The position numbers and the translations under genes are program-made. From an uncultured Verrucomicrobiota bacterium (GTDB lineage Bacteria; Verrucomicrobiota; Verrucomicrobiia; Opitutales; Opitutaceae): 64,000 bases of DNA. Under the pieces are notes generated by a model. The model searched no databases. It was not told the DNA's origin and saw only the letters and a program-made list of their open reading frames with translations. The stretch spans positions 158,280-222,279 of the forward strand of contig CAIVDS010000056.1 of NCBI GenBank assembly GCA_903904685.1, read 5' to 3'. This document shows positions 45,263 to 56,254 of the stretch, in pieces (within the stretch, counting starts at the first letter, position 1; each line of letters opens with the position of its first letter).

Positions 45263-46558
45263 TCAGCGAAGATTGATCGGCAGATAATTCCGCTGCTGTT
45301 TGCCGGTATAAATCTGCCGGGGACGATAGATTTTCAGCTTGGGGTTCTGCGCAACTTCATGCCACTGGGCGATCCAGCCGGGCATGCGACCAATGGCAAA
45401 CATCACCGTGAACATGTTCAGCGGAATCCCGAGGGCGCGCATGATGAGCCCGGAGTAAAAATCGACGTTCGGGTAAAGCTTGCGAGAAACAAAGTAGTCA
45501 TCACTGAGGGCCACCTCTTCGAGTTTCATCGCGATATTAAGCAGCGGATCGTCTTTGATGCCGAGCGAGGCCAGCGCCTTGTAGAAGCTCGTCTTGATGA
45601 TCTTGGCGCGCGGATCGTAGTTTTTGTAAACGCGGTGGCCGAAGCCCATGAGGCGATCGCCCTTGCCCGCCTTGGCGGCAGCAATAAACCGGGTTCCATC
45701 GTCGCCATCGGCGTGGATGTTTTTAAGCATCTCGATGACGGCCATGTTGGCGCCACCGTGAAGCGGACCCCAGAGGGCGTTGACGCCAGCGGAGACCGAA
45801 GCGAAAAGATTCGCCCCAGCCGAGGCCACCATGCGCACGGTGGAAGTGGAACAGTTCTGCTCGTGATCAGCGTGCAGGAGCAGGAAGAGATTCAGCGCCG
45901 AGGCCACCTCGGGCGTGGGAATATATTCGTTATACGGCTCGGAGAACATCAGGTGGAGGAAGTTCTCGCAGTAGCCGATATTGGGGCGCGGGTAGTTGAA
46001 CGGCATGCCGTTGTTCACGCGAAAGGTATGCGCGGCAATGGTGCGCACCTTGGAAATGGCGATGGCTGCGGCTTCCTCGAAATACTGAAGATCTCGTTGG
46101 TGGTTGTTGCTCGCGAGATGCGGATAGTAGGCCCCGAGGGCGTTGATGGTCGCGGAGAGCACGGCCATCGGGTGCGCGTCGCGGGGGAAGCTCTGGATGA
46201 AGCGCAGCATGCCTTCGCGCAAAGGGGCATGCTGGGTCAGGAGGTGCGAGTAGCGTGAACGCTGCTCAGGCGTGGGGAGTTCGCCATGGATAACCAAGTA
46301 GGATGTCTCGACAAAAGTGGACTTCTCCGCGAGCTGCTCGATGGGATAGCCGCGGTAACGCAGGATGCCAACTTCGCCGTCAATGTAGGTGATATTACTG
46401 GTGCACGAACCGGTGTTGCCGAAACCATCGTCGAAAGTGATGTAGCCGGTGTCGGCGCGAAGCTTGCCGATATCCACCGCCTTTTCTCCTTCAGAACCGG
46501 TCACGACCGGCAGATTGATCTCTTTGTCGTCCAATTTTAGGGTAGCAAAATTCGCCAT
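45263..46558 (-). CDS. gltA: Citrate synthase (type II)
   Basis: 431 residues from the ATG at 46558. It makes citrate from acetyl-CoA and oxaloacetate at the entry to the TCA cycle. The active-site His region is [15 protein letters not shown], the second His is in [14 protein letters not shown], and the catalytic Asp is in [15 protein letters not shown]. The N-terminal strand domain ([21 protein letters not shown]) marks the hexameric, NADH-sensitive Gram-negative type. It is preceded by 142 bases of AT-richer sequence that should hold its promoter. Confidence 0.97.
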   Translation of the reverse strand: MANFATLKLDDKEINLPVVTGSEGEKAVDIGKLRADTGYITFDDGFGNTGSCTSNITYIDGEVGILRYRGYPIEQLAEKSTFVETSYLVIHGELPTPEQRSRYSHLLTQHAPLREGMLRFIQSFPRDAHPMAVLSATINALGAYYPHLASNNHQRDLQYFEEAAAIAISKVRTIAAHTFRVNNGMPFNYPRPNIGYCENFLHLMFSEPYNEYIPTPEVASALNLFLLLHADHEQNCSTSTVRMVASAGANLFASVSAGVNALWGPLHGGANMAVIEMLKNIHADGDDGTRFIAAAKAGKGDRLMGFGHRVYKNYDPRAKIIKTSFYKALASLGIKDDPLLNIAMKLEEVALSDDYFVSRKLYPNVDFYSGLIMRALGIPLNMFTVMFAIGRMPGWIAQWHEVAQNPKLKIYRPRQIYTGKQQRNYLPINLR

Positions 46559-46700
46559 ATTAGAGCGAACAGAGCAAAATCCACACCGGATGCAACGCAA
46601 AGTCTTACTTTGATGTGCATCTTAGGGCATCCATAAGGGGGAACGTCGTCGGAGTTTAGTAAAAGTATTTAACCCCAAACGCCCCACCGACCATGCAGCC

Positions 46701-47354
46701 TCACCCTACCGGTGTGTCCTGCAAAGCCGCCACAGACGCAAAGTTTTTGTATATCTTAAGCCCCTTGGACTGGCTCTTTTCCGGATGAAACTGGGTGGCA
46801 AAACACCGCCCGCAAGCGATCGCTGCGGTAAATGCACCGCCATAATTGCACTCGGCAAGCACCAGCTTGGGGTCAGTCGGCACACAATAGAAACTGTGCA
46901 CAAAATAAAATGTCTCCGTATCGACCGAAAGACCGGCAGCCAATGGCGACCCCAGTTGGGTGAAACGCACGGTGTTCCATCCCATGTGAGGAATCTTAAA
47001 CTCCGGCGGACGGCGAAAACGAACCACCTTGCCCGGGAAAATGCCGAGGCCCTCGGTATCGCCTTCCTCCGAGAAATCAAAAAGCGCCTGCATCCCTAGG
47101 CAAACACCCAAAAATGGCCGATCCTCGGCAATCCAAGCGCACACAGTGTCGGCCAGTCCGCTGGTCTTAAGCGACGCCACGCAATCCTCAAGTGCACCCA
47201 CCCCAGGCAACACCAATCCGGCGGCTCCGACCGCCGAAACATCGACTGGCGCGTGCACAATCCTCACATCGGCACCGACAGCCTCGAGGGCTTTGGTGAC
47301 GCTACGGAGGTTGCAAATGCCATTGTCGATGACGGCGATGATAGGCGCAGGCAT
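46701..47354 (-). CDS. hisH: Imidazole glycerol phosphate synthase, glutaminase subunit
   Basis: 217 residues. Nucleophile Cys in LGVCLGMQALF, and His/Glu in FATQFHPEKSQ; the N-terminus IAVIDNGICNLRSVTKAL is typical (the usual MGN appears as NGI). It supplies ammonia to HisF. The open frame extends upstream over the 52-base gap to hisB, but the ATG at 47354 starts the fold. It is the last gene of the hisD-C-B-H run; hisF and hisA are not in the window. Confidence 0.95.
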   Translation of the reverse strand: MPAPIIAVIDNGICNLRSVTKALEAVGADVRIVHAPVDVSAVGAAGLVLPGVGALEDCVASLKTSGLADTVCAWIAEDRPFLGVCLGMQALFDFSEEGDTEGLGIFPGKVVRFRRPPEFKIPHMGWNTVRFTQLGSPLAAGLSVDTETFYFVHSFYCVPTDPKLVLAECNYGGAFTAAIACGRCFATQFHPEKSQSKGLKIYKNFASVAALQDTPVG

Positions 47355-47406
47355 GGTATAGAAATCTTTGTGCACAGCGACTCGGGGCGCCGGCCACTCG
47401 ATCCAG

Positions 47407-48003
47407 TTAAATCTGACCCTTGGTGGAAGGCAACTGGTCGGCGGCACGCAGTTCGATCTGGGTGGCGGCATCGAGTGCACGAGCGAGTCCTTTGAAAATT
47501 GCCTCGGCGACGTGATGCGGTTCCTCACCGTATTCGAGCGTGATGTGCAGATTGGCTCCCAGCGCGTTGCTGAACGCACGGGAGAATTCCTTGACCAGAA
47601 TAATGTTAAAATCGCGCACAAACTGGGTCGGTGCCTCGACCTGATAGACAAGATGCGGACGTCCGCCGATATCGATGACGACGCGCGCCAGCGACTCATC
47701 CATGGGAAGAAGGAAGAAACCATAGCGCTTGATGCCGATCTTTTCGCCAAGGGCTTTCTTAAAAGCATCTCCCAGCACAAGACCGACATCTTCGACGGTA
47801 TGGTGATAATCGACATCCACGTCGCCAACGCACTTCACATCGAGATCGAACAGGCCGTGCTTCGCAAACAGCGCGAGCATGTGATCGAGGAACGGCACGC
47901 CGGTATCGATTTTAGACAGGCCGCAACCGTCGATCGCGAGAGTGAGCGCGATGTCGGTTTCGGCGGTTTTACGCTTTACGGTTACGGTGCGATTTTGAGC
48001 CAT
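47407..48003 (-). CDS. hisB: Imidazoleglycerol-phosphate dehydratase
   Basis: 198 residues, the monofunctional form. The metal-binding His motifs are seen in [13 protein letters not shown] and [14 protein letters not shown], and in the second repeat [16 protein letters not shown]...[11 protein letters not shown]. It dehydrates imidazole glycerol phosphate. Its first 22 bases overlap the end of hisC (47982-48003), which points to translational coupling. Confidence 0.96.
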   Translation of the reverse strand: MAQNRTVTVKRKTAETDIALTLAIDGCGLSKIDTGVPFLDHMLALFAKHGLFDLDVKCVGDVDVDYHHTVEDVGLVLGDAFKKALGEKIGIKRYGFFLLPMDESLARVVIDIGGRPHLVYQVEAPTQFVRDFNIILVKEFSRAFSNALGANLHITLEYGEEPHHVAEAIFKGLARALDAATQIELRAADQLPSTKGQI

Positions 48004-49097
48004 GCTTCGATTGCTGAATTGACGGCGAACATCTCGTCGTCACTGCCGACGCTGATACGCAAAAAGGAAGCGGTCAAGGCGTGGCTGGGAAAGTAGCGGA
48101 TGAGAATTTTTCGGGACAAGAGGAACTCATAGAGCTCCTTGGCGACCGCCGGACCGCTCTCACCACGGGCGTTTTTCGGCTCCGTGAAGATAAAGTTGCT
48201 CTGCGACTCATAGGTGAACCAACCGCGGCGGCCCGCCCACTCGCCCAACCAATGGTCGCGGGTGCGGATGATTTTTCCGATGATCACATCGTAATAGCCT
48301 GGGTCGCCGAGCGCGGCACAGGCGGCCGCCTGCGAGAGACGGTTGACGTTATAGCTGTCACGCACGCGGTCGAGCAGCTCGATCACATCAGGATGGGCCA
48401 GTGCGTAGCCGACCCTGATGCCCGCGAGCGCATGGGCCTTTGAAAGCGTGCGCGTGATGACGAGATTAGGGTAACGCTTGAGGAGCGACACGGCATTCTC
48501 CCGGGCGAACGGCGCATACGCTTCATCCACCACCAGAAGACCGGAGAAGCGCGCCAGCACGGCCTCAAGCTCGGCGTTGGTGAAAGCGACCCCCGTTGGC
48601 GCATTAGGCGAAGTCAGGAAAAAAGCATGCGCATTGGATGCCGCGATTTTTTCAACAGGGAGCTTCATCGAGCGGTCAAACTCTATCACCTGACTCATTC
48701 CTTTTTGGATCGCCACAAGCACTGGGTAGAGCGAGTAACTGGGAAACGTAAAACCAGTCGCCGCCGCAGGTCCACCGAAAGCGCGCATGAGCAGATTGAG
48801 GATATCATCGGAACCGTTTCCAATGATGACGTTTCCCTCGCGCAGGCCATGACCATGGATTTTGGCGACTAGTTGGCGAAGCGGAGTGCTTTTTGGGTTC
48901 GGGTAAAGACGCAGCGGATCGCCGTCGGCGTGTTCACCCAGTTCACGGCGAATCGCCTCGGCAACACGCGGACTGGGGCCGTAGGGGGACTCATTGGTGT
49001 TGAGCTTCACCCAACCGGGTTCGGTGGGTTGCAGACCGGGCGTATAGGCGTGAAGCTTGGCGATATGAGGAAGCGCGAGGTCGGAAAGGGAGGACAT
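47982..49097 (-). CDS. hisC: Histidinol-phosphate aminotransferase
   Basis: 371 residues from the ATG at 49097; another ATG 15 bases upstream is possible. A fold type I PLP enzyme: [13 protein letters not shown] at the substrate loop, VVDEAYAPF, and the PLP lysine in [15 protein letters not shown]. It transaminates imidazole acetol phosphate to histidinol phosphate. It lies 25 bases after hisD and overlaps hisB by 22 bases. Confidence 0.96.
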   Translation of the reverse strand: MSSLSDLALPHIAKLHAYTPGLQPTEPGWVKLNTNESPYGPSPRVAEAIRRELGEHADGDPLRLYPNPKSTPLRQLVAKIHGHGLREGNVIIGNGSDDILNLLMRAFGGPAAATGFTFPSYSLYPVLVAIQKGMSQVIEFDRSMKLPVEKIAASNAHAFFLTSPNAPTGVAFTNAELEAVLARFSGLLVVDEAYAPFARENAVSLLKRYPNLVITRTLSKAHALAGIRVGYALAHPDVIELLDRVRDSYNVNRLSQAAACAALGDPGYYDVIIGKIIRTRDHWLGEWAGRRGWFTYESQSNFIFTEPKNARGESGPAVAKELYEFLLSRKILIRYFPSHALTASFLRISVGSDDEMFAVNSAIEAWLKIAP

Positions 49098-49122
49098 GGA
49101 CAGGAATGACACCCAACCACCA

Positions 49123-50418
49123 TCAAAGCGTGCGGACCTTCACGGAGCGCCCGTGGGCATCGAGTTTTTCCATGGTGGCGAACGCCGAGACGATAGGCTC
49201 GCCTTTTTTCACGCTGGTTTTGTCATAGCGAATGATACTGGTACGGCGCATGAAGTCGGCCACACGCAGGCCGCTGAAGAAACGCCCGGCACGACCGGTT
49301 GGCAGCACATGGCTGGGACCGGCGGTAAAATCACCAAGCGCGGTGGGCGTATAGTTGCCCAGCATGATCGCGCCGGCCGTGGTGATGGCGCGCAGCAATG
49401 TCTTGTGGGCGCTTTCCTTGACGAGCAGTTCGAGATGCTCAGGAGCGACGTAATTCGCGATCTTCACGGCCTCTGAAAGGTTTTCAACCTCGATGGCCAA
49501 AAAGCCGTCGCCCAACACACGCTGTGTTTTCTCGGAACGGGAAATGGTTTTCAGCTGGACCTGCACCTCGACGACGATGTCGTGGATGATCTTGGCCGAG
49601 GTTGCGACAAGATATATCTTCTCGCGCCCCGAACCATGTTCGGCCTGCGCCAACAAATCGGCTGCGGCGAAATCTATCCGCGCGGACTCGTCGGCAATGA
49701 TCATGACCTCACTGGGCCCCGGCAAGGAATCAACGCCAACCGTGCCGAAAACCTGGCGCTTGGCCTCGCAAACATAGGCATTGCCCGGACCGAAAACCTT
49801 ATCGACCGCCGGCACGGTGAGCGTGCCAAAGGATGCTGCACCAATCGCCTGCACTCCACCAATACGATAAACCTCATGAACGCCCACCAGCGCAAGAGCG
49901 GCAAGCAAACCGTCTGCTATTTTACCTTGGGCGTTCGATGGCGTGAAAACAGCGATCTCGGGACAGCCGGCGATCTTTGCGAGCGTTGCCGTCATGAGCA
50001 CCGTGGAGACCAGCGGCACTTCGCCACCGGGCACGTAAAGGCCCACGCGGCGGATAGGGTGGTTGATCTCGCCGACCTCGGCACCGTGCTTGTTTTTGCC
50101 AAGCCAGTCCTTAGGCAGGCCCTGCTTGTTAAATGCGACGATGTTGTCGTGGGCGGCCACGAGTGCTTTGCGTTCAGCAGTCGGAAGTCGCTTGATGGCG
50201 GCGGCGAACTCGGAGGGCTTCACCGGAAAGTCCCGCGCGCGCAGCTTGGAGCCATCGAATTTGGCCGCATAATACGACACGGCTTCGTCACCTCGTTGAT
50301 GCACATCCGCCAAAATCGCGGTCACGATATCTTGGATTTCTTTTGTCACGGCGGCGCCGCGGCAAAAGTCAGCCAGCTCGGTTTCGAAGGATTTGGAAGC
50401 AAACTGTAGAATGCGCAC
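49123..50418 (-). CDS. hisD: Histidinol dehydrogenase
   Basis: 431 residues from the GTG at 50418; a TTG 21 bases upstream would add seven residues. It oxidises histidinol to histidine with two NAD. Seen are YVPGGEVPLVSTVLM, GVQAIGAASFGT, DKVFGPGNAYVCEAKRQVFG and the zinc-site segment LAQAEHGSG, with TAGPSHVLPTGRAGRF near the C-terminus. It is the first gene of the his run. No obvious His leader peptide was seen upstream. Confidence 0.95.
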   Translation of the reverse strand: MRILQFASKSFETELADFCRGAAVTKEIQDIVTAILADVHQRGDEAVSYYAAKFDGSKLRARDFPVKPSEFAAAIKRLPTAERKALVAAHDNIVAFNKQGLPKDWLGKNKHGAEVGEINHPIRRVGLYVPGGEVPLVSTVLMTATLAKIAGCPEIAVFTPSNAQGKIADGLLAALALVGVHEVYRIGGVQAIGAASFGTLTVPAVDKVFGPGNAYVCEAKRQVFGTVGVDSLPGPSEVMIIADESARIDFAAADLLAQAEHGSGREKIYLVATSAKIIHDIVVEVQVQLKTISRSEKTQRVLGDGFLAIEVENLSEAVKIANYVAPEHLELLVKESAHKTLLRAITTAGAIMLGNYTPTALGDFTAGPSHVLPTGRAGRFFSGLRVADFMRRTSIIRYDKTSVKKGEPIVSAFATMEKLDAHGRSVKVRTL

Positions 50419-50537
50419 GGTAAACGGGTATTCGATCAAAGTTTACCCGGAAGCGGTCGGATGCGCGAGAGAGAAATCTATTCCCCGTGTCTCGAATCCA
50501 CGCGAACCGGCGAAGGCACTCGCTTGCAACCTATGAA

Positions 50538-51302
50538 TCAGCGACTCATCGGCGGCACCTCGAAAAGGCTGTCCGCAAACGTCTCGTTCACCGTGATTTT
50601 GTCGAAGGTGATGGTCACTGTCTGGAGTTTACCATCACCTAATCTAGTCTCAGTAATAATCTTGCGCGGGAACTTCAACCTTCCTGCCACAATCTCATCT
50701 TGCTCGCGTATTTGCACCCCGCTCTCCGTTTCCGTCAGGATGAGCCGCCCGGAATTCTGCTCAAATGAACGCAGGAAAACAATGCCGTCATCGTGAATAA
50801 AGGAGAGCTTGCGGCATACTTTCCCATCCACAGTCATCACGCCAAGGTCCTCGACCCGTCCACCGCTGCGTGCGATGCCGCGATAAAACGCCAGATTCTC
50901 CCACGTGTTGGCGCGAAGGCGTTTGATCTGGTCCTTGCCGAGCAGGGTCATGCGCCAGCGCGCGGAATCTTTGGGATCCTGTTCGCGCTGCCAGCCTTCG
51001 TAGTCGTCGAGTGCGGTGATCTCGATCTTGTCATCCGACGTTGCTACGATGCGCTGCTGATAGGGCTTTTGGAAAATGATTTCGATCGCAACTTTCACTT
51101 CCTTAGATTCGCCCTTTTCATTTAACGCCATCGTTTCGAGTGTGCCCGCGTAGTGAACCGACTTCAACGCCGTGACTGCGGCCTCGCTGCCCACCGCGGC
51201 GCGGGCTTTGGCTATAACCGCATTTACGTCATCCGCACGGGCGCTCAAAAGAAACAAAGACGTGAGGCCAAGAATCCGGCATAAGTGAAACAGAGTTTTC
51301 AT
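50538..51302 (-). CDS. Secreted protein with an outer-membrane-lipoprotein-sorting-like fold
   Basis: 254 residues from the ATG at 51302, with a signal peptide (LCRILGLTSLFLLSARA). The rest is strand-rich with DDYEGWQREQDPKDSARW, LAFYRGIARSGGRVEDLG and LILTETESGVQIREQDEI. Such half-barrel proteins related to LolA are common in the periplasm, and this match is by pattern only. It lies 22 bases after guaA on the same strand. Confidence 0.6.
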   Translation of the reverse strand: MKTLFHLCRILGLTSLFLLSARADDVNAVIAKARAAVGSEAAVTALKSVHYAGTLETMALNEKGESKEVKVAIEIIFQKPYQQRIVATSDDKIEITALDDYEGWQREQDPKDSARWRMTLLGKDQIKRLRANTWENLAFYRGIARSGGRVEDLGVMTVDGKVCRKLSFIHDDGIVFLRSFEQNSGRLILTETESGVQIREQDEIVAGRLKFPRKIITETRLGDGKLQTVTITFDKITVNETFADSLFEVPPMSR

Positions 51303-51324
51303 AGGGTGGATAACAGGTTGAAAA

Positions 51325-52863
51325 TCATTCCCACTCGATAGTCGCAGGAGGCTTTGAGCTGATGTCGAGCACGACACGGCTCACACCGCGAACTTCGTTG
51401 GTGATGCGGGAGGAGATCTGCTGGAGCAAATCATAGGGCAGACGCGTCCAGTCGGCGGTCATCGCATCAATGCTCTCCACGATACGCAGGCCGATCACGT
51501 AGGAATAGTTGCGCTCGTCGCCAACCACACCGACGGACTTGACCGGTAGGAACACGGCAAACGACTGCCAGACTTTCCAATACCAACCGTTTTCCATCAT
51601 CTCTTCCTGAAGGATATGATCGGCGTTGCGAAGGATTGCGAGGCGCTCCTTCGTGATCTCGCCGACCACGCGCACACCAAGGCCAGGCCCGGGGAACGGT
51701 TGGCGCCAGACGACTTCCTTCGGGAGTCCGCAAGCTGTGCCGACGGCGCGAACCTCATCCTTGAAAAGTTCACGAAGTGGTTCAAGAAGCTTGAGCTTCA
51801 TGCGCGCAGGCAGGCCACCGACATTGTGGTGCGACTTGATAAGCGCGGCGGGATTGTTGCCGATCGCAACGCTCTCGATCACGTCAGGGTAGAGCGTGCC
51901 TTGCGCGAGGTAGTCGGCCCCGCCGATGGATTTAATGGATTTTTCAAACACTTCAACGAAGGTGACGCCAATGATTTTACGCTTTTTTTCGGGATCGGTG
52001 ATCCCTTTGAGCCGGCGCAGGAAGAGCGCCGATGCATCAACGACACGGACATCGATCTTGAAGTTCCGCGCGTAGAGCGATTCGACGGTCTCGCGCTCGC
52101 CCTTGCGAAGCAGGCCGTTGTCCACGAACACGCAGGTAAGCTGCTTGCCGATGGCACGGTGGATCAACGCGGCCGCAACCGAGGAATCCACGCCACCCGA
52201 AAGACCGAGCAATACGCGGGACTTACCCACGGTGGCGCGGATCTCGGAGACGGCCTTTTTGATAAAGTCATCCGTAGTCCAGTCCTGCGTCGCCTTGCAG
52301 ACGCCAACAAGAAAGTTACGGATCACATCGGTGCCGCACTCGCTATGAAAAACCTCGGGGTGGAACTGAATGCCGTAGAAGCCGCGCTTGGCATCCTCGA
52401 TCACCGCGTATTCGGAGTTGTCGGTCGTGCCGATGGCGGTGAAGCCGGGCGGTAGCTTGGTGAGACGATCGCCATGCGAGTTCCACACGCGGAGCTTCTT
52501 CGGGAGCTTGGAGAACAGGCGACCCGCTTTCGTGATGGTCAGCGTGCCATGCCCGTATTCGCGGTGGTCGCTCTTCGCAACCTGCCCGCCGAGCAGATGT
52601 CCCATGAGCTGGATGCCGTAGCAAATGCCAAGCACCGGCACGCCAAGCTCAAACAATACCCGGTCGGGAACCGGCGCTTTCTTCGAAAACACCGAACTCG
52701 GGCCACCGGAGAGAATGATGCCGACCACACCATCCTTCTTCAATTCCGAGGCGGTCACCGTATGATGATATAACTTGGAGTAAACTTGGCACTCACGAAT
52801 GCGACGCGCGATGATCTGCGTGTATTGCGAGCCAAAATCGATAACGGCGATAGTCTGTGGCAT
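51325..52863 (-). CDS. guaA: GMP synthase (glutamine-hydrolysing)
   Basis: 512 residues. The glutaminase domain has [16 protein letters not shown] and [14 protein letters not shown]. The ATP-pyrophosphatase domain has [16 protein letters not shown], and the C-terminal dimerisation domain ends KPPATIEWE. It converts XMP to GMP. No purine-type riboswitch is apparent in the 102 bases upstream. Confidence 0.97.
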   Translation of the reverse strand: MPQTIAVIDFGSQYTQIIARRIRECQVYSKLYHHTVTASELKKDGVVGIILSGGPSSVFSKKAPVPDRVLFELGVPVLGICYGIQLMGHLLGGQVAKSDHREYGHGTLTITKAGRLFSKLPKKLRVWNSHGDRLTKLPPGFTAIGTTDNSEYAVIEDAKRGFYGIQFHPEVFHSECGTDVIRNFLVGVCKATQDWTTDDFIKKAVSEIRATVGKSRVLLGLSGGVDSSVAAALIHRAIGKQLTCVFVDNGLLRKGERETVESLYARNFKIDVRVVDASALFLRRLKGITDPEKKRKIIGVTFVEVFEKSIKSIGGADYLAQGTLYPDVIESVAIGNNPAALIKSHHNVGGLPARMKLKLLEPLRELFKDEVRAVGTACGLPKEVVWRQPFPGPGLGVRVVGEITKERLAILRNADHILQEEMMENGWYWKVWQSFAVFLPVKSVGVVGDERNYSYVIGLRIVESIDAMTADWTRLPYDLLQQISSRITNEVRGVSRVVLDISSKPPATIEWE

Positions 52864-52965
52864 GAAGAAATACGCTCAAGGAGCGTGACTGAAACGTGAA
52901 TTAAGAAAGTAAAAGTGCGTGAGCAGGCCACAGGGTGTCAATACGCAGAGGCCGGTCCATGCAGG

Positions 52966-53190
52966 TTAAAATTTCAGCCGGGCGTTTTCCTGTCCGCAGC
53001 GCGGGCAGGGACCGAAGTCCACCTTCCCTTGGGCCGTGTAAAGGTTTCCGCAGTGCTCACAGCGAAACGTCGTCTTGCGCCGCTCCACCTCGAAACGGGC
53101 ATGATCGCGATGATCGTAATACAGCCAGATGCCCATAAATATCCCAGCGACAAGCAGGCAATAAACAAGAGCGGCAACTTGAAGAGCCAT
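52966..53190 (-). CDS. Small membrane protein with a zinc ribbon
   Basis: 74 residues from the ATG at 53190. One N-terminal helix (ALVYCLLVAGIFMGIWLYY) is followed by a charged linker and a CxxC...CxxC ribbon (CEHCGNLY and CPRCGQE). It is probably a membrane-tethered zinc-binding protein with the ribbon in the cytoplasm. Function unknown. It sits between guaA and the ribosomal block on the same strand, after the rplQ terminator, so it likely has its own promoter. Confidence 0.7.
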   Translation of the reverse strand: MALQVAALVYCLLVAGIFMGIWLYYDHRDHARFEVERRKTTFRCEHCGNLYTAQGKVDFGPCPRCGQENARLKF

Positions 53191-53270
53191 GGTTGAATTC
53201 AGAAAGGAGAAGATCTGTCGTGGAGCCAGCAATAATCCGTTCTTCCGTCGCAAGGATCAGGAAAATGAAA

Positions 53271-53298
53271 AACGCGCCGAAAGTGACTTCGGCGCGTT
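53271..53298 (-). terminator. Intrinsic terminator of the ribosomal/rpoA operon
   Basis: Perfect 11-bp stem AACGCGCCGAA/TTCGGCGCGTT with a 6-base loop, followed on the minus strand by TTTTCATTTTCC, 39 bases after the rplQ stop. Confidence 0.92.
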
Positions 53299-53336
53299 GT
53301 GAACTGGTGGCAGAGCGCTTACGCGCTTGTGGCTTA

Positions 53337-53816
53337 TCAGGCTTGGGGCGCAGCCTCGGCGGCGGGAGCGGCGACTTCCGGCTTTGCGGCAGCTTTCTTG
53401 CTCTTTTTAGCCTTCTTCTTGTAGCCTGGGTCATCGGCCTTGACGAATTCGATGAACGCCATCTCGGCGGCATCGCTCACGCGGGGGAGAGCGAGCTTGT
53501 AGATACGGGTGTAGCCGCCGTTGCGGTTGGCGAACTCCTTATATTTCTCGTTGAAGAGAAGGGTGACGGCATCCTCGTCGCGCACATCACTGAGGGCGAG
53601 ACGGCGGAGATGAACGGAATCCTTAAGTTCGGTCTTGGCCGCGGCCTGCTTGGCCTTGGTAATGACCTTCTCGATGAAAGGGCGAAGCGCCTTGGCCTTG
53701 GCCAAGGTGGTCTCGATACGGTCGTGCTTGATGAGCGAGGCAGCCATGTTGGACAACATGGAGGCACGGTGCTCACTGGTCACCCCAAGGGAGTGACGGT
53801 GTTTATTGTGGCGCAT
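53337..53816 (-). CDS. rplQ: Large ribosomal subunit protein bL17
   Basis: 159 residues; the core (~125 residues) begins MRHNKHRHSLGVTSEHRASML and is unmistakable. A lysine/alanine-rich tail of ~30 residues (YKKKAKKSKKAAAKPE...) extends beyond the usual end. It is the last gene of the operon after rpoA (95-base gap) and is followed by a strong terminator. Confidence 0.97.
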   Translation of the reverse strand: MRHNKHRHSLGVTSEHRASMLSNMAASLIKHDRIETTLAKAKALRPFIEKVITKAKQAAAKTELKDSVHLRRLALSDVRDEDAVTLLFNEKYKEFANRNGGYTRIYKLALPRVSDAAEMAFIEFVKADDPGYKKKAKKSKKAAAKPEVAAPAAEAAPQA

Positions 53817-53911
53817 TGGTTTGTTTGGTTAAAGCGGCGCCCGATCGGCAATCCGGTCGCAGCGTTGGGCGACACGGACGGCGCGAACGCCGCAAAGATA
53901 TTTATTTAAGC

Positions 53912-54925
53912 TCAGGCTTCTTTCTTAGCGACGGCAGCATCGAGAAGACGCTCGTCGAACTTCATGCCAAGCGAGAGACCAAGGGCCTCAAGCTTGTCCT
54001 TGATTTCGTTGAGGGATTTTTTGCCGAAGTTGCGATACTTGAGCATCTCCTGCTCGGTCTTCATCGCCAGTTCGCCAACGGTCGTGATGTTAGCGTTGTT
54101 GAGGCAGTTAGCGGCGCGAACGGAGAGCTCGATTTCGTTGACCGACATATTCAGGAGCTTGCGGAGCTTATTTTGCTCCTCGCTGACCTCGGACTGCTGG
54201 TTGTCAAATTCAAAGGACTCGTCACTCACGCGATCAAACACATCGAGATGATGCTTGAGGATCGAGCCGGACTGCTTGAGGGCATCGTCCGGGGTGATAC
54301 GTCCGTCCGTCCATACCTCGAGGATGAGCTTATCGTAATCAGTGATCTGGCCGACACGGGTGTTCTCGACGGCATACTTCACGAGGCGAACGGGAGAGAA
54401 AAGCGAGTCGATCGGAATGACGCCGATGGCCTGCTCCTCCTTCTTGTTCTGCTCGCCGGGATAGTAGCCGCGACCTGTCTTGATCTCAATCTCGGCCTCG
54501 AACGTCGCGCCCTTTTCAAGGGTGGCGATGACTTGGTCGGGATTGACGATGGTGATGTTGGCATCGGCCTGAATATCGGCGGCGGTGACTGCACCCGCGC
54601 GATTCTTCACTTTGATGGTCAAGGAGAGGGCTTCGCGTTTCTGGGAGACGATCAAGATTTTCTTAAGATTAAGAACGATGTCGGTGACGTCTTCGACGAC
54701 GCCATCGATGCTCTGGAATTCGTGACGGACATTCTCGATCTTGATGGACGAGATGGCGGAGCCCTCGATGGAGCTCAGCAGCACACGGCGAAGGGAGTTG
54801 CCGATCGTATGGCCATAACCGGCCTCGAAAGGCTCGGCGATGAACTTGGCATAGGTCGGCGTGGCACCTTCCTCGACTTTCGTGAGTTTATTGGGCAGTT
54901 CGAACTTTCCGAGGCGTTTTGGCAT
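53912..54925 (-). CDS. rpoA: RNA polymerase alpha subunit
   Basis: 337 residues. The N-terminal dimerisation domain has EPFEAGYGHTIGNSLRRVLL, and the C-terminal domain has two helix-hairpin-helix elements (SVRAANCLNNANITTVGELA, YRNFGKKSLNEIKDKL) that bind UP elements and activators. It is placed between rpsD and rplQ, the normal alpha operon order. Confidence 0.98.
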   Translation of the reverse strand: MPKRLGKFELPNKLTKVEEGATPTYAKFIAEPFEAGYGHTIGNSLRRVLLSSIEGSAISSIKIENVRHEFQSIDGVVEDVTDIVLNLKKILIVSQKREALSLTIKVKNRAGAVTAADIQADANITIVNPDQVIATLEKGATFEAEIEIKTGRGYYPGEQNKKEEQAIGVIPIDSLFSPVRLVKYAVENTRVGQITDYDKLILEVWTDGRITPDDALKQSGSILKHHLDVFDRVSDESFEFDNQQSEVSEEQNKLRKLLNMSVNEIELSVRAANCLNNANITTVGELAMKTEQEMLKYRNFGKKSLNEIKDKLEALGLSLGMKFDERLLDAAVAKKEA

Positions 54926-54963
54926 GGAGGTAAATAGTTACGGTTAAAATGAAGGTCTCCTGC

Positions 54964-55575
54964 TTAGAAGCGGGAGTAGAACTCAACGATGAGCTGCTCA
55001 TTAATGTCAGCAGCAATCTCGTCGCGATTGGGCAGACGGGTGACGACGGCCTTGAATTGCTCGGCGTTAAGGGTGAGCCAGCCGGGGACGGGGCGGGCGC
55101 GGCTCTCTTCCAAGTTGCGCTGGGCAAGCTGGCGGGAGGAGGCGATGTTCTTGATCTCGAGTTCGTCGCCGGCCTTCACGATGGCGCTGGCGATATCGAC
55201 CTTGTGACCGTTGACCCGCACATGGCCGTGGCCGACGAGCTGGCGGGCAGCCGCACGGCTTTTTGCGAAACCAAGGAGGTAGATCACGCTGTCGAGACGG
55301 GTCTCGAGGAGCTGCAGGAAACGCTCGCCAGTGACGCCGCGCTCGCCCTTGGCGATCTCGAAGGTACGGCGGAACTGACGCTCAAGCAGACCGTAGGTGT
55401 AACGGAGCTTCTGCTTTTCGTTCAGGCCGACAGCATACTCGGAGAGTTTGCGGCGGAGCTTGGGGCCGTGCTGGCCAGGAGGAAAGTTGCGTTTTTCAAA
55501 CGCCTTCGTCGCGCCGAAAATCGGCTGACCAAAACGGCGGCTGATGCGAGTAGTAGGACCGGTGTAACGAGCCAT
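54964..55575 (-). CDS. rpsD: Small ribosomal subunit protein uS4
   Basis: 203 residues. Begins MARYTGPTTRISRRFGQPI, without the zinc cysteines of the C+ form, and contains the S4 RNA-binding domain (RLDSVIYLLGFAKSRAAARQ, GHVRVNGHKVDI). uS4 starts 30S assembly and in enterobacteria represses the alpha operon. Confidence 0.97.
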   Translation of the reverse strand: MARYTGPTTRISRRFGQPIFGATKAFEKRNFPPGQHGPKLRRKLSEYAVGLNEKQKLRYTYGLLERQFRRTFEIAKGERGVTGERFLQLLETRLDSVIYLLGFAKSRAAARQLVGHGHVRVNGHKVDIASAIVKAGDELEIKNIASSRQLAQRNLEESRARPVPGWLTLNAEQFKAVVTRLPNRDEIAADINEQLIVEFYSRF

Positions 55576-55624
55576 GGTGGGTTACTTGTGTTAAAATTAA
55601 ATCCGTGGGTGGAGACGCGACAAA

Positions 55625-56242
55625 TTAGACGCGACGACGCTTACGGGGACGGCAGCCGTTGTGCGGTACCGGCGTAACGTCGATGATGGTGGAGATTTCC
55701 AGACCGATGGCCTGAAGAGCGCGGATGGCGCTGTCACGACCTAGGCCAGGACCGGAAACCTTGATGACGACGTCCTTAAGGCCATGCGACATGGCGTTGC
55801 GAGCGGCGTCTTGGGCGACGACCTGCGCGGCGTAGGCGGTGGACTTGCGGGAACCGCGAAAGTTGCACTTGCCGGCGCTGGACCAAGCGATGACCTGGCC
55901 CTTGGCATCAGTGATCGAGACGATCGTGTTGTTGAAGGAGGCAAGAATGTTGGCGACACCAGAGGTGACATTCTTGGAACCCTTGGCCTTACGAATTTTG
56001 ATCGTGCCAAGCTCTTCTTTAAGGAGGTCTTCAGCGGTGGGCTGTTTGGCAACACCACCGATGAGCTCGACAGGCTTCTCGGGGGCGGCAGGAGCTGCAG
56101 GAGCGGTAGCCTCGACAGCATCGGCCTTGGGAGCCTTCGGAGTCTTGGCGTGCTTTTCAGCAGCAGGAGCTTTGACCTCGGCGCCAGCAGCAGCGGGCTT
56201 CGGGGTTTTCTCTTTCTTCGGAGCGGATTTTTCTTCGGCCAT
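55625..56242 (-). CDS. rpsK: Small ribosomal subunit protein uS11 with long N-terminal extension
   Basis: 205 residues against ~130 in most bacteria. The core starts near residue 81 ([20 protein letters not shown]) and keeps [29 protein letters not shown] and the C-terminal [13 protein letters not shown]. Residues 1-80 are low-complexity Ala/Pro/Lys/Glu, probably disordered. It lies 12 bases after rpsM. Confidence 0.96.
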   Translation of the reverse strand: MAEEKSAPKKEKTPKPAAAGAEVKAPAAEKHAKTPKAPKADAVEATAPAAPAAPEKPVELIGGVAKQPTAEDLLKEELGTIKIRKAKGSKNVTSGVANILASFNNTIVSITDAKGQVIAWSSAGKCNFRGSRKSTAYAAQVVAQDAARNAMSHGLKDVVIKVSGPGLGRDSAIRALQAIGLEISTIIDVTPVPHNGCRPRKRRRV

Positions 56243-56254
56243 GACTTTAAAGGA

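Noticed and set aside
49582-50409. 275-residue plus-strand frame opposite hisD
   Set aside because: Antisense shadow of a clear histidinol dehydrogenase.
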